From: Chitinophaga sancti
Lineage (GTDB): Bacteria > Bacteroidota > Bacteroidia > Chitinophagales > Chitinophagaceae
DNA: 64,000 bases
Reading direction: 5' to 3'
Assembly: GCF_034424315.1 (NCBI RefSeq)
Contig: NZ_CP139972.1
Location: 6,332,501-6,396,500, forward strand
The position numbers and the translations under genes were made by a program. Shown here in pieces: positions 19,989 to 28,357 of the stretch. Within the stretch, counting starts at the first letter, position 1. Each line of letters opens with the position of its first letter. The notes beneath the pieces were generated by a model that worked only from the letters and a program-made list of their open reading frames with translations, did not search any database and was not told the origin of the DNA.

Positions 19989-22900
19989 CTATGTTGTTTG
20001 CTTTTTCTTCTGAATCGCCAACTGCGAATCATAATATTTGCTCAGGAAATGATACAGCACCAGCTCATGCTTCCGCTGCCCCGTCAGCAGGATCCTGTTC
20101 AAAAACATGTGAATATAACTAGGCAATAAATAATCGGCCGCAATACCGGCAGGCACTATCTCCCTGATAAAGTCAGAGCGCTCATCAAACAGTCCGGCTA
20201 TGCCATTCTCCTCATCCTGGCTGGGATCAAGAAAACTACTCAATTGCCGCATCTCCTGTCTATACTTGCTATTCAACTGTGTCTGTAATTCCTGTGAACC
20301 TCCAAATTCCCGGAAGAACCCTTCCCTGATCACTTTCATAATGGCAGCTCTTGCCGCCAGGTCATACCCAAAGTCCTGCAACAGCACATCCACGCCTCTT
20401 GCGCCCAGCAGCCATCTGTATCTTTCACCATCTTCTCCTTCGAGTTGACAAATGCAGTTCAACACTGCCTTACTGTCTGCATAAAACACCTGCTCACTGA
20501 ACTCCATCGTATCCACACCATATCGCTCAATTTCCCGCACATAGGTATCCGTCTGTACTTTATAAATCAATTCCTGCTTTTGATACTGTCCGATTTGTTC
20601 ATACAATAAATGCAGTATCCGCTGCCAGAAAACAGGATCACTGCTATTATGAAAACGTAAGCGGATATGATGGTCCGGGTCATTATACCGGATAAAGAAC
20701 CATTTATCTGCCAGCTGCGCAGCTTCTACCTGTGCAATCAGTGGCGCTACCACGGTTGTCAGCACATCTTCAGCAGTCTTACTGCCTCCATATAGTTTGA
20801 TATACAGCCATTCACTGCCGGTGATAAACCTACGTATCGGCTCTTGGGTTACTGTCTCCACTAAAGGTGACACCGTCACTTTATTCGCAAAGGGAATAAT
20901 CACTTCATTTGTAAACCGGCCTCCTGTGCCTTTGATCCAGCATTGATCCGGCGTGCCGATCACTTCCTGAACGGTTATTTTCTCTTTCTTTTCCAGCATG
21001 GTCTGCAGCAATTGCATGCTCACGGCATTCTTCCTATCTATATACAGCTCATTATCGCCTTCCATAATAGTAATGTACCGTGGTAACTGCAATGCTTTTA
21101 AATCGGCTCCTTTCTGCAAATGCCAGGTGGCTTTGCCAAGAACAATTTTTTTATACACCACCCTTGGTAAAAAAGCGGGCTGCACCGGCAAATGCCATTG
21201 CCAGCCGGTCACGGTGTGTGATTGCAGATCACAGAGGAAGTGATACACCGGCAGGCTATTCCTGGCGAAATTATGCGCAGTGCTCAGTCTTGGTATCACC
21301 CGTTTATTATAGCGCCTGGAACGTAAAACAATTTTATTCTGACGAACACTGACCATCAGGTCTGTAATAGCGAACTGTTTTTCCACAGCCACACTGCCAT
21401 TGCCGAGGTACACGATTTCGTATTCTCTCAGTTGAGGACGCATTAGGATATTACCGGTTCTTGCCTCCGGCAGGTGCACCACCTCTGCATAGATCACATC
21501 AGGATCCTGCTGCTCTTCTTCACGAAGGCACTCCTTTACATGTGCCAGTAACTGTGCATCTCCATGACAGAACCTACCCAGCAGGTTCGCTGAAGAAGGG
21601 CCGCTGAAACCATTCATCTCAAATAGATACTCCCCTGCATCCAGGGCAGAAGCACTACTGCCATGCAGACTTCCCATCAGGTACATACTGGATGGCAATA
21701 CCACTGGTACGGGGCTTTTCAGCGTTTCCAGGTCAGCATCTGTCAGTGTTAATAATTGAGCGCCTTCCTGCATACACTGGTGCAGTTTCTCCAGCTGAAA
21801 ACTCCGCAGCTGGCTCCATTGCAAATTCGTCTGCTCCTCGTTATTTGTGATCACCAGGTCGTCTATCAGTGGAGTATGATCGGATTGACTATTCCCATAT
21901 CCAATACCCGCCTCATTATCCAATGCCAGTGCCAGCGGCACTTCCTGGTCTTCATATCGCTCCCTGAAGCGGTTTATGAAGTTGGTCATCTCCGTATTGG
22001 TATTCGCTCTTGCCATTTTCCACAAAGGCAATACCTGGTCCTGTAAATCTTTAATTAATGTAGTACTGATGGTATTCTGCGAAGTCGCTAAAAACAGGTC
22101 CGTCTGCACCAGGTCTTTACTCCTGGTATCAGGTAATAATTCCTGTACCAAAGCATGTGTATGCAGGTACTTATCCACACCGGTGGCAGGATCGGAGAGT
22201 AGTTGTTGAATTTGTTTTAAGGTCGCTGTGATGGCCGTTGTACCTGATAATGTGGATAAGCGTTGTAATAGATAAGAAAAGAATTCCTCGCCCGTCACCG
22301 TCGGTTCCAGTTCACTCACCAATAGCTGGTTCTCGATTAGTTCATCAATGAATTCGCGGGCATCATCTTCTGTAATCTCATCATCCACAATGGCCGCACA
22401 TAATGCTGCGATCGTCGCGCCGCTACCCGCTACAGACAGCAATGTTTCCAGGTAAGGGCTCCGGCTTACCGCCGCCAGCTCGTAGTGTCGGAATTTATTT
22501 TTCACCGTAAACCCTGCATAGCGAAAAGTATCCGCTACCGGGTAAATAGAATTGTTAGGGAAGTAGCGTAATTGTACTTTAATCTCTGGCAATTGAGTGA
22601 TCATCGCTGCCAGCTCAGCTACATAGTTCATATCCAGGCGGCAATGTTTTTTATGTGCATGCCCGATCTCAATAGCAGTAGCAGCTGAATAATGCCCCGT
22701 TGCACAGCCTGCAAATAATCCATAAGGTGTACAACGCGTACTCATTCTCAGTACATACCTATACAGCGCCATACACATTTTCTCACTACCTGCCCCGCCC
22801 TGCAGCCACTTCATAAGCTCCTGGTGCAACTCAGGGGATGCAATATAGATTGCCTCCTGCATAGCCGGATCCTGGAACAGCGCTTTCAGCATGCCAGGTA

Positions 22901-23009
22901 ATGCTGCCATGTCAACTTGCTCAAATTGATCTAAGAACTGGATGGACTGTAAGGGTGTGCGTACTAAATAAAAATCCTTAACGGTGATCATATAGGATGG
23001 GCTAAGCAT
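19989..23009 (-). CDS. lanB: class I lanthipeptide dehydratase LanB (full length)
   Basis: A 1006-aa protein. The N-terminal two thirds match the glutamylating lantibiotic dehydratase domain, including the FARNSLPVYHFLCDLQ segment. The C-terminal third (from about residue 715, SEWLYIKLYGGSKTAEDVL ... FFIRYNDPDHHIRLRF) is the SpaB-C / thiopeptide-type elimination domain. Together they use Glu-tRNA to glutamylate Ser/Thr of the precursor and eliminate it to Dha/Dhb. Unlike the split dehydratase described for pinensins of Chitinophaga pinensis, both activities are in one chain. It is divergent from the precursor genes (133-nt shared intergenic region). The ATG at 23009 is followed by a second Met (MITVKDFYLVRTP), which could be the real start because homologues usually begin near there. 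Confidence 0.93.
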   Translation of the reverse strand: MLSPSYMITVKDFYLVRTPLQSIQFLDQFEQVDMAALPGMLKALFQDPAMQEAIYIASPELHQELMKWLQGGAGSEKMCMALYRYVLRMSTRCTPYGLFAGCATGHYSAATAIEIGHAHKKHCRLDMNYVAELAAMITQLPEIKVQLRYFPNNSIYPVADTFRYAGFTVKNKFRHYELAAVSRSPYLETLLSVAGSGATIAALCAAIVDDEITEDDAREFIDELIENQLLVSELEPTVTGEEFFSYLLQRLSTLSGTTAITATLKQIQQLLSDPATGVDKYLHTHALVQELLPDTRSKDLVQTDLFLATSQNTISTTLIKDLQDQVLPLWKMARANTNTEMTNFINRFRERYEDQEVPLALALDNEAGIGYGNSQSDHTPLIDDLVITNNEEQTNLQWSQLRSFQLEKLHQCMQEGAQLLTLTDADLETLKSPVPVVLPSSMYLMGSLHGSSASALDAGEYLFEMNGFSGPSSANLLGRFCHGDAQLLAHVKECLREEEQQDPDVIYAEVVHLPEARTGNILMRPQLREYEIVYLGNGSVAVEKQFAITDLMVSVRQNKIVLRSRRYNKRVIPRLSTAHNFARNSLPVYHFLCDLQSHTVTGWQWHLPVQPAFLPRVVYKKIVLGKATWHLQKGADLKALQLPRYITIMEGDNELYIDRKNAVSMQLLQTMLEKKEKITVQEVIGTPDQCWIKGTGGRFTNEVIIPFANKVTVSPLVETVTQEPIRRFITGSEWLYIKLYGGSKTAEDVLTTVVAPLIAQVEAAQLADKWFFIRYNDPDHHIRLRFHNSSDPVFWQRILHLLYEQIGQYQKQELIYKVQTDTYVREIERYGVDTMEFSEQVFYADSKAVLNCICQLEGEDGERYRWLLGARGVDVLLQDFGYDLAARAAIMKVIREGFFREFGGSQELQTQLNSKYRQEMRQLSSFLDPSQDEENGIAGLFDERSDFIREIVPAGIAADYLLPSYIHMFLNRILLTGQRKHELVLYHFLSKYYDSQLAIQKKKQTT

Positions 23010-23142
23010 AGTAAGATACTATTATTGTCTTGCCTGCAAGATACCCTGAAAGGGGGAAATTTCTTCAACTGGACAATAAGTTGTGAAAATCACCCCGGCC
23101 TCCGGATATTTTCTGTTTAACTTAAAACAAATTCTATTAACC

Positions 23143-23277
23143 ATGAAAAAGCAAACATCTAAAAAGCTCTCCCTCGGCAAGATCACTATTGCGAACCTGA
23201 AACCTCAGCAATTTGAAGACAAAAGGCCCACGCTCGTCACTGGCTGCAGCTTTAGAAAATGTACGCCGACAATTTAA
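23143..23277 (+). CDS. lanA1: class I lanthipeptide precursor peptide 1
   Basis: A 44-aa peptide. The leader KKLSLGKITIANL fits the Bacteroidota class I pattern L-x-L-x-K-x-x-I-x-x-L. The C-terminal core region holds Thr30, Thr33, Ser36, Thr41 and Thr43 as dehydration sites and Cys35 and Cys40 as ring donors, so up to two lanthionine rings are possible. I chose the ATG at 23143 because it starts the conserved MKKQ leader shared with the second peptide; the frame stays open upstream to 23083, but that part does not look like a leader. It lies between divergent lanB and lanC. The cleavage site is not obvious. Confidence 0.88.
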   Translation: MKKQTSKKLSLGKITIANLKPQQFEDKRPTLVTGCSFRKCTPTI

Positions 23278-23298
23278 TCACCCTCAAAATGATCTCTC

Positions 23299-23460
23299 AT
23301 GAAAAAGCAATCCACCAAAAAATTGAACTTAGCTAAAGTGAAAATCGCTTCCCTGCAAGGCACTAAACAGGACAAGGCTGTGACCGTATCATTTGCAGTA
23401 TGCACTAACAATGCCAGTCAGGTACTTTCTATTTGCAGCATCGACTCCTGCAGATATTGA
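23299..23460 (+). CDS. lanA2: class I lanthipeptide precursor peptide 2
   Basis: A 53-aa peptide, easily missed because of its size. Its leader (MKKQSTKKLNLAKVKIASL) copies that of peptide 1 (MKKQTSKKLSLGKITIANL), but the core is different. It has Thr29, Ser31, Thr36, Ser40, Ser44, Ser47 and Ser50 as possible dehydration sites and Cys35, Cys46 and Cys51 as thiols, so up to three rings. It lies 21 nt after peptide 1, on the same strand. The stop codon is followed after 6 nt by a strong hairpin. Same leader with different core suggests either a two-component product or one enzyme set serving two products. Confidence 0.88.
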   Translation: MKKQSTKKLNLAKVKIASLQGTKQDKAVTVSFAVCTNNASQVLSICSIDSCRY

Positions 23461-23466
23461 GTATAA

Positions 23467-23500
23467 GAAAAGGGGCTTGCCGTAAAGTGAGCCCCTTTTC
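23467..23500 (+). terminator. hairpin between the lanthipeptide precursors and lanC
   Basis: Perfect 10-bp stem GAAAAGGGGC (23467-23476) with GCCCCTTTTC (23491-23500) and a 14-nt loop. The T-run is part of the stem. It lies 6 nt after the second precursor stop and 13 nt before lanC. It probably acts as a partial terminator or 3'-end stabiliser, so that precursor mRNA exceeds enzyme mRNA. Confidence 0.75.
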
Positions 23501-23513
23501 GTAGCTTAGGCCC

Positions 23514-24671
23514 ATGCCGCAGAAAAGAATAACCCATATCCTGAAAGACATCAGCCAACAGCTGGACCAACTCCTCCAAACCGACCATCAGCCCGGACTC
23601 CTGGGCGGGCACACAGGTTGTGCGCTCTTCTACGCTTACTACTACCAACTCACCGGAAAAGAAAAATACCTGCAAAAAGTGCACGAGCTCGTACTCAGTA
23701 GTATGGATGCCATGTCTGCCCATGCATTGCTACCTTCCCATTGCAATGGCATAGCCGGGATGGTGTGGTGTATTCAGCACCTCATGAACCAGGGTCTTGT
23801 AGATGGTGATATGGAAGAAATCTTCTCTGATGTGGATGTGCTGCTGGGCAATCAGATGATCGCTGACCTGAACGATAAAAAATACGATTTCCTGCACGAG
23901 GGCCTGGGCATAGCGGTATACTTCCTGGAAAAAGAAACACCCAGCCCATGGTTAACACAGGTAGTGACCGCCCTGGAAGCTACCGCTGTACCGCTTCCAC
24001 AGGGCATTAGCTGGGAAGACCATTTCTCCCGGCAGTCAGTACCTTCTTTACCAGATGAGCCCTGTTATAACTTAGGCGTAGCGCATGGCGTGCCTGCCAT
24101 CAGCACCATTTTGTCCAGGATAAAGGCAAAGGGGATCGACACGGGGCATTTATTGGAAAAGAGCCTGGACTGGCTGCAGTCAGCCGCTAATCCCGCCGCT
24201 TCACCCTCATTATATCCAACCCTGGTGAACAATGAAGGAGTAGCACTTACCACCAGCCATAGCCGTATGGGCTGGTGCTATGGAGATCTGCCGGTTGCCA
24301 TGGCCCTGCTGAATGGCGGGTACACCGATAAGGCATACGAGATCCTGGCCCATAGCATACAAAACAGGGATGTTCAAAATGGCATGGTGCACGACACCTG
24401 TATCTGTCATGGAAGTGCAGGTATTGCACATATCTTCAACAGAGCGTATCTTCAGACAAAGGAACCGCTCTTTCAACAGGGCGCCGAAAAATGGTTACAA
24501 CATACAATTGATCTTTATGAAAGCGCTGCTGGTTTAGGATTTTATGCGGATGGAAAATATGAAATAAAGGAAGGAATCCTGGAAGGCATAGCCGGTGTAG
24601 GACTGGCCCTGATAGCCGCAGTGGACAAGGATACAGACCCCGCCTGGGATAGGTGTATCCTGCTTTCCTAA
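23514..24671 (+). CDS. lanC: lanthionine synthetase C-like cyclase LanC
   Basis: A 385-aa protein with the alpha/alpha-barrel motifs of LanC. GLLGGHTG is near the N-terminus, HCNGIAG near residue 80, and GWCYGD near 255 supplies the first zinc Cys. CHGSAGIAH near 297-305 supplies the second Cys and the His ligand. The enzyme adds precursor Cys thiols to dehydrated Ser/Thr to form (methyl)lanthionine rings. It is downstream of the two precursor genes and a hairpin, and 39 nt upstream of a response regulator. All zinc ligands are present, so it should be active. Confidence 0.93.
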   Translation: MPQKRITHILKDISQQLDQLLQTDHQPGLLGGHTGCALFYAYYYQLTGKEKYLQKVHELVLSSMDAMSAHALLPSHCNGIAGMVWCIQHLMNQGLVDGDMEEIFSDVDVLLGNQMIADLNDKKYDFLHEGLGIAVYFLEKETPSPWLTQVVTALEATAVPLPQGISWEDHFSRQSVPSLPDEPCYNLGVAHGVPAISTILSRIKAKGIDTGHLLEKSLDWLQSAANPAASPSLYPTLVNNEGVALTTSHSRMGWCYGDLPVAMALLNGGYTDKAYEILAHSIQNRDVQNGMVHDTCICHGSAGIAHIFNRAYLQTKEPLFQQGAEKWLQHTIDLYESAAGLGFYADGKYEIKEGILEGIAGVGLALIAAVDKDTDPAWDRCILLS

Positions 24672-24710
24672 AACCCGGAAATTAGTAATTTACATATAAT
24701 TGAAAAACCC

Positions 24711-25319
24711 ATGATCCGCCTGTATTTTGTGGATAATCATCCATTGATCCTGGAAGGACTGCGTGCATTGTTAAAAGGCGCACCTGACATCTTTGTTGCC
24801 GGACAAGCCCGCAATGGCACCAGCTGCCTGACTTTTCTTTCAGAAAATGCTATTGATGTGATCCTTACAGATGTATGTCTGCCTGATATTGACGGGCTGG
24901 ATCTGTGTGCAGCTATAAAAGTTGAGTATCCAATGGTCCGGGTGCTGGCACTGAGTTCATGTAAGGATGCGAAGTATATCACCGCAATGATCGCCCATGG
25001 CGCCAGCGGATATGTAATGAAAGATGCAGACGGAGCAGAATTGTTAGAGGCGATTCATACTGTGCATAATGGGGGAACTTATTTTTCTCCAGGGGTAAGT
25101 CAGCTACTGGACGAAGAGAAAAAACATCACATCACCCGTCGAGAAAGGGAAGTACTGTATTTAATTGCCGAAGGCAATACCAATCCGGAAATAGCAGAGA
25201 AATTATTTATCAGTGCTGATACCGTGAATAGCCACCGAAAGAACCTGCTGGCAAAACTGGAAGTAAAAAACACGGCGATGTTAATAAAATACGCAGTAGA
25301 CAATAAATTATTAGTATAA
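24711..25319 (+). CDS. NarL/FixJ-type response regulator
   Basis: A 202-aa protein with an N-terminal receiver domain (phosphoacceptor Asp in LTDVCLPDIDG, about residue 54; conserved Lys in VMKDA) and a C-terminal LuxR-type HTH (TRREREVLYLIAEGNTNPEIA). The acidic pocket reads VDNHP instead of the commoner VDDHP. No histidine kinase is adjacent, so it is an orphan regulator or is served by a distant kinase. Its position 39 nt after lanC makes control of the lanthipeptide genes likely; this is inference. It ends next to a long hairpin repeat that separates it from the convergent polyketide operon. Confidence 0.9.
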   Translation: MIRLYFVDNHPLILEGLRALLKGAPDIFVAGQARNGTSCLTFLSENAIDVILTDVCLPDIDGLDLCAAIKVEYPMVRVLALSSCKDAKYITAMIAHGASGYVMKDADGAELLEAIHTVHNGGTYFSPGVSQLLDEEKKHHITRREREVLYLIAEGNTNPEIAEKLFISADTVNSHRKNLLAKLEVKNTAMLIKYAVDNKLLV

Positions 25320-25323
25320 AAGA

Positions 25324-25406
25324 GGCTGACTAAGAAATAAATGAAGGCGCTGGGAATTGCGTAAAAGCCATTTCGTCTCCATCACCCGAACCCTTCTTAG
25401 TCAGCC
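25324..25406. repeat. long-stem hairpin repeat, copy 1, at a convergent gene junction
   Basis: Perfect 13-bp inverted repeat GGCTGACTAAGAA (25324-25336) with TTCTTAGTCAGCC (25394-25406) around a 57-nt loop. The loop begins with GAAGGCGCTGGGAATT at 25343, which matches 14 of 16 bases of the same part of the element at 47.6 kb. It fills the gap between the plus-strand regulator (stop at 25319) and a minus-strand gene (stop at 25415). It may act as a bidirectional terminator. The inverted ends and shared interior suggest a small non-autonomous mobile or REP-like element. Confidence 0.7.
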
Positions 25407-25414
25407 CCCAAATA

Positions 25415-26524
25415 TTAATTTGCTTTGAATTCTATCTTATCCACAACCACTTCCAATTTCTTCAGCACACCCATATCTGTCTTCACCTTTTTATCCCCTG
25501 TCACTTTATCATACATGCCTGGGTCACCTGAGTTATTTGCTTTAAACAACACCAGGACACCCTTTCCGGCAATTTGTCCGCCTTCCCAGCTATTCACAAT
25601 CCCGCCATCTGTCCATTCAAAACCATTGATCTTAAAATCACGGCCATTTACTTTCACGACCTTATCCAAAGGGTCACCTACCTTGATGCCAAAGGGAGAT
25701 TTCCAGCTGGAATGTGGTTTCGTAAACGTGATGGTAGGGCTCTTATCGCCATCAAATATTACCTGCATTTCATTATCTGTATCAGGGAATACAAAGTAGG
25801 CATTACCTGCATCGTTGCCTGCCAGGTCGGTAGTACCGCGGTATACGACGTGCTCTTTTCCATACAGGTTTTCCAGTTCTTGTGGTGTACGCAGTTTAAA
25901 AAGGGTACGTACATCCCAGTTATATTCATCACCACCGGCAGCAGTTGCTGTAGAATCTCCGGGTTCTTTTACTCCCGCAGATGCCGCAGTTGGCGTATTA
26001 TCATTTTCGTGAGATACCGTCGTTGCTTCCTCTTCGGAAGAAACCTTCTTAGCAGGCTTTGGCTTCTTTGGCGGAATCGGCTGTGGCGTTGCCGCAGCTA
26101 CCGGCATGGTACCCATCTTGATGATCGTGGCCTTTTCCTCGACCAATGCCTTGCTATCATTCTTATACTTATTCACGGTATAAGTAGCCAGTGGATATAC
26201 GCTACCACTCAGTACCCCCATTTCACGGAAGTACGTGATCAGCGTTTGACGGTTACAGTCATTATACTGGTACAAAAACTTCAGGGATTCATCCAATGCT
26301 GCCGGATCACTCACCAGCTCAGTCATCGTCTTATCAATATCCAACCCGCCGGTACCGCTTTTGGAAAGCTGGTCGGCAATGAAAAGCTCGGCCTGGTGAT
26401 TCTTTTGCTGATAGCGTTCGGCTACCCTATTGGAATAGTCCTCTGCTATATTAGCGGAAAGTTTTGTCTGTGCGCTCAGTGCTATGGGGAGCAGGAGCAT
26501 AAAAAAAGCTAGAAACCTTTTCAT
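25415..26524 (-). CDS. secreted protein of unknown function
   Basis: A 369-aa protein when started at MKRFLAFFMLLLPIALSAQ, a clear signal peptide. The frame is open for 20 more codons upstream, but those lack signal character, so I chose the ATG at 26524. The mature part has a helical region with DYSNRVAERYQQKNHQAEL, a Pro/Lys-rich linker (PPKKPKPAKK), a Ser/Thr/Glu-rich stretch, and a C-terminal beta-rich domain (about residues 200-369) with NAYFVFPDTDNEMQVIFDG and SPFGIKVGDPLDKVVKVNG. I do not recognise the family. It is the last gene of the long minus-strand series, 74 nt after the preceding gene, so it may or may not belong to the operon. Confidence 0.75.
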   Translation of the reverse strand: MKRFLAFFMLLLPIALSAQTKLSANIAEDYSNRVAERYQQKNHQAELFIADQLSKSGTGGLDIDKTMTELVSDPAALDESLKFLYQYNDCNRQTLITYFREMGVLSGSVYPLATYTVNKYKNDSKALVEEKATIIKMGTMPVAAATPQPIPPKKPKPAKKVSSEEEATTVSHENDNTPTAASAGVKEPGDSTATAAGGDEYNWDVRTLFKLRTPQELENLYGKEHVVYRGTTDLAGNDAGNAYFVFPDTDNEMQVIFDGDKSPTITFTKPHSSWKSPFGIKVGDPLDKVVKVNGRDFKINGFEWTDGGIVNSWEGGQIAGKGVLVLFKANNSGDPGMYDKVTGDKKVKTDMGVLKKLEVVVDKIEFKAN

Positions 26525-26598
26525 CCATGTGAATTTAATGATAGCAACGACCGCTATCGGGTTAATAACGGGCATCACAGTCACTAAATTATGTAATA

Positions 26599-27087
26599 TT
26601 ACGCAGACGGCAGTTTTTTCACTACATATAGCGGCAGCCAGGTAAATAGTATCGCCAGTCCGCCCGCTATCCCTCCCGAAATAAGGGCCAGCCAGCTTCC
26701 TTCAAAACGATAGCCCGCCGGCATACTGATATACACGATCCACATCAGCCCCAGCACCAGTCCACCCGTAGCCAGCGCATTCACCCCGGCCAGTTTCAGC
26801 ATAAATGGTAGCCGCGCATATCCCTCCGGCAATAAAGGAGTCAGACCGTTTTTCTCTGAAAAGGTGATGCATTTCTTTAATATGTCGAAGGTGATCCCAA
26901 AGGGCACAAATACTGACATAGGAATCAGGAAGCGCGCCATAGAATGCGCCCCATGAAATAAACTCACCGCATGCCTGTCTTCAAACCCGAAATAAGGAAT
27001 GACCGCATTGATCAGCAGGTTGGTGATGAAATAAATATATAATTGCTTACGTGTGAATACCTTTAGCAGTTTATCCCTTGACCCCAT
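26599..27087 (-). CDS. small multi-pass membrane protein of unknown function
   Basis: A 162-aa protein with about four hydrophobic segments (near 16-35, 50-70, 95-120 and 133-155). A basic N-terminus (MGSRDKLLKVFTRKQ) points to a cytoplasmic start. No catalytic motif is visible. It overlaps the upstream acyltransferase gene by 17 nt, which ties it to the polyketide/glycolipid operon by translational coupling. A role in export or membrane placement of the product is conceivable, but that is inference from position only. Confidence 0.75.
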   Translation of the reverse strand: MGSRDKLLKVFTRKQLYIYFITNLLINAVIPYFGFEDRHAVSLFHGAHSMARFLIPMSVFVPFGITFDILKKCITFSEKNGLTPLLPEGYARLPFMLKLAGVNALATGGLVLGLMWIVYISMPAGYRFEGSWLALISGGIAGGLAILFTWLPLYVVKKLPSA

Positions 27088-28357
27088 AGGTTTGTTTTAT
27101 ACGGCTTTTCTCCTGAAGGATCGCTATCGCCTTCATTTGTATGGCCCGGGCATCACTTTCAGGGAGGAAAGCCTCGTTGGAAATAAATGTAAAATCAAGC
27201 AGCCCCTTGTAAGTAGAAGCCACCAATGTATTTGGATTGCGCCAGGGGAAACCGGCACTCGGACTATACACCGTCTCCAGCTCAAAGGTGTCAAACTTTT
27301 CCGGCAGCTGTAATTTCCCCATATTGGACAATGTCACGTCATGCGTACCATCCGTCGTTTTGAGATACGTTAGCATCCGGGGCAGTGAACCATGAAAATA
27401 TTCCCCCATGTATAATAATTCGTGAATATTGATCTTGTCGATCTTCGCCATCAGCTCATTCTTAAAACTCCGGGTCCTGGTCCAGAAATCATTCAATGCA
27501 CTCATCTCCGCAGATAATTCCACGATGGGCGCAAAGGCAAACAATTCATCGGCCGCAATCTCCGGCACAAAACGCCGGATATCCACAGGGCAAATGAGCT
27601 TATTATGTGCAGTAGTTGGTCTCACCTGCCGGAAGGCATCCAGGAAAGCAACAGCGATCGCCGAAAATAACGTCGTTCCTTCCTCCTTACACCGGTGTAC
27701 GAGGGTATTGCTCAGTTCCTGGCTCAGTTTCCAGTTCAGTAAATATCCACGGGTCGTCACTGGTTTTAATCTCCGCGTTTTAAACCACAATACAAGCTGG
27801 GCTATTTTCCCAAAAAACAAACCCCGCAACCTGAATTTTTTGTTGGCCAGCAAGGCTGCCGGCAATAAATCTTCAATGGCCTCAAAGGATTCATAAGGGG
27901 AGAGTTCCAGTAAAGGATTATCCAATACCATCAGTAGCTCTCTCAATAATGTCAGGATGGAACTGCCATCGCAGATACAATGTGGACAAATCAATAATAA
28001 CTCAGATACGCTATCAGACTTTAACCACACTACCCTGGCCAGTGGTCCCTGCGAGACATTAAATGGTTTGTACCATTCATTTACACTCACCTGTTGCCAG
28101 TCATCATTGGTATAGCGTTGCCTTATATCAACAGGAACCGGTGCGATCTGCGTATCCGTCACGTAGTATGGTGCGCCCTTTTCATCCTCCCGGATCACCA
28201 CTCTTAATAAGGGATGTTTTTGCTGCAATTTCAGCAGGGCCTGTTCCAGTCTTTCACGGTTAATCTGCCCTTTTATCTTTACAGGAAATATACAATTCAC
28301 AGGTGCCTCGGAGGATACATACATGATCCTTTCTCCAACAGTTAGTTTTCTGTTCAT
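27071..28357 (-). CDS. condensation-domain-like acyltransferase (second copy)
   Basis: A 428-aa protein of the chloramphenicol-acetyltransferase / NRPS-condensation fold, as in alcohol acetyltransferases and PapA-type enzymes. The catalytic motif is PHCICDG (125-131), with catalytic His126 and Asp130; the first His of HHxxxDG is replaced by Pro, which is tolerated in the superfamily. The N-terminal GERIMYVSSEAPVN and the later DFTFISNEAF are shared with the next gene, so the two are paralogues. Such enzymes move an acyl group from CoA or ACP to a hydroxyl or amine. It overlaps its upstream neighbour by 4 nt. Likely role: acylating the glycosylated product (inference). Confidence 0.82.
   Translation of the reverse strand: MNRKLTVGERIMYVSSEAPVNCIFPVKIKGQINRERLEQALLKLQQKHPLLRVVIREDEKGAPYYVTDTQIAPVPVDIRQRYTNDDWQQVSVNEWYKPFNVSQGPLARVVWLKSDSVSELLLICPHCICDGSSILTLLRELLMVLDNPLLELSPYESFEAIEDLLPAALLANKKFRLRGLFFGKIAQLVLWFKTRRLKPVTTRGYLLNWKLSQELSNTLVHRCKEEGTTLFSAIAVAFLDAFRQVRPTTAHNKLICPVDIRRFVPEIAADELFAFAPIVELSAEMSALNDFWTRTRSFKNELMAKIDKINIHELLYMGEYFHGSLPRMLTYLKTTDGTHDVTLSNMGKLQLPEKFDTFELETVYSPSAGFPWRNPNTLVASTYKGLLDFTFISNEAFLPESDARAIQMKAIAILQEKSRIKQTYGVKG

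Noticed and set aside
23081..23113. TTG and TATTTTCT before the first lanthipeptide precursor as a promoter
   Set aside because: The spacing is 23 nt and the downstream element differs from TAnnTTTG. It is possible but not supported well enough.
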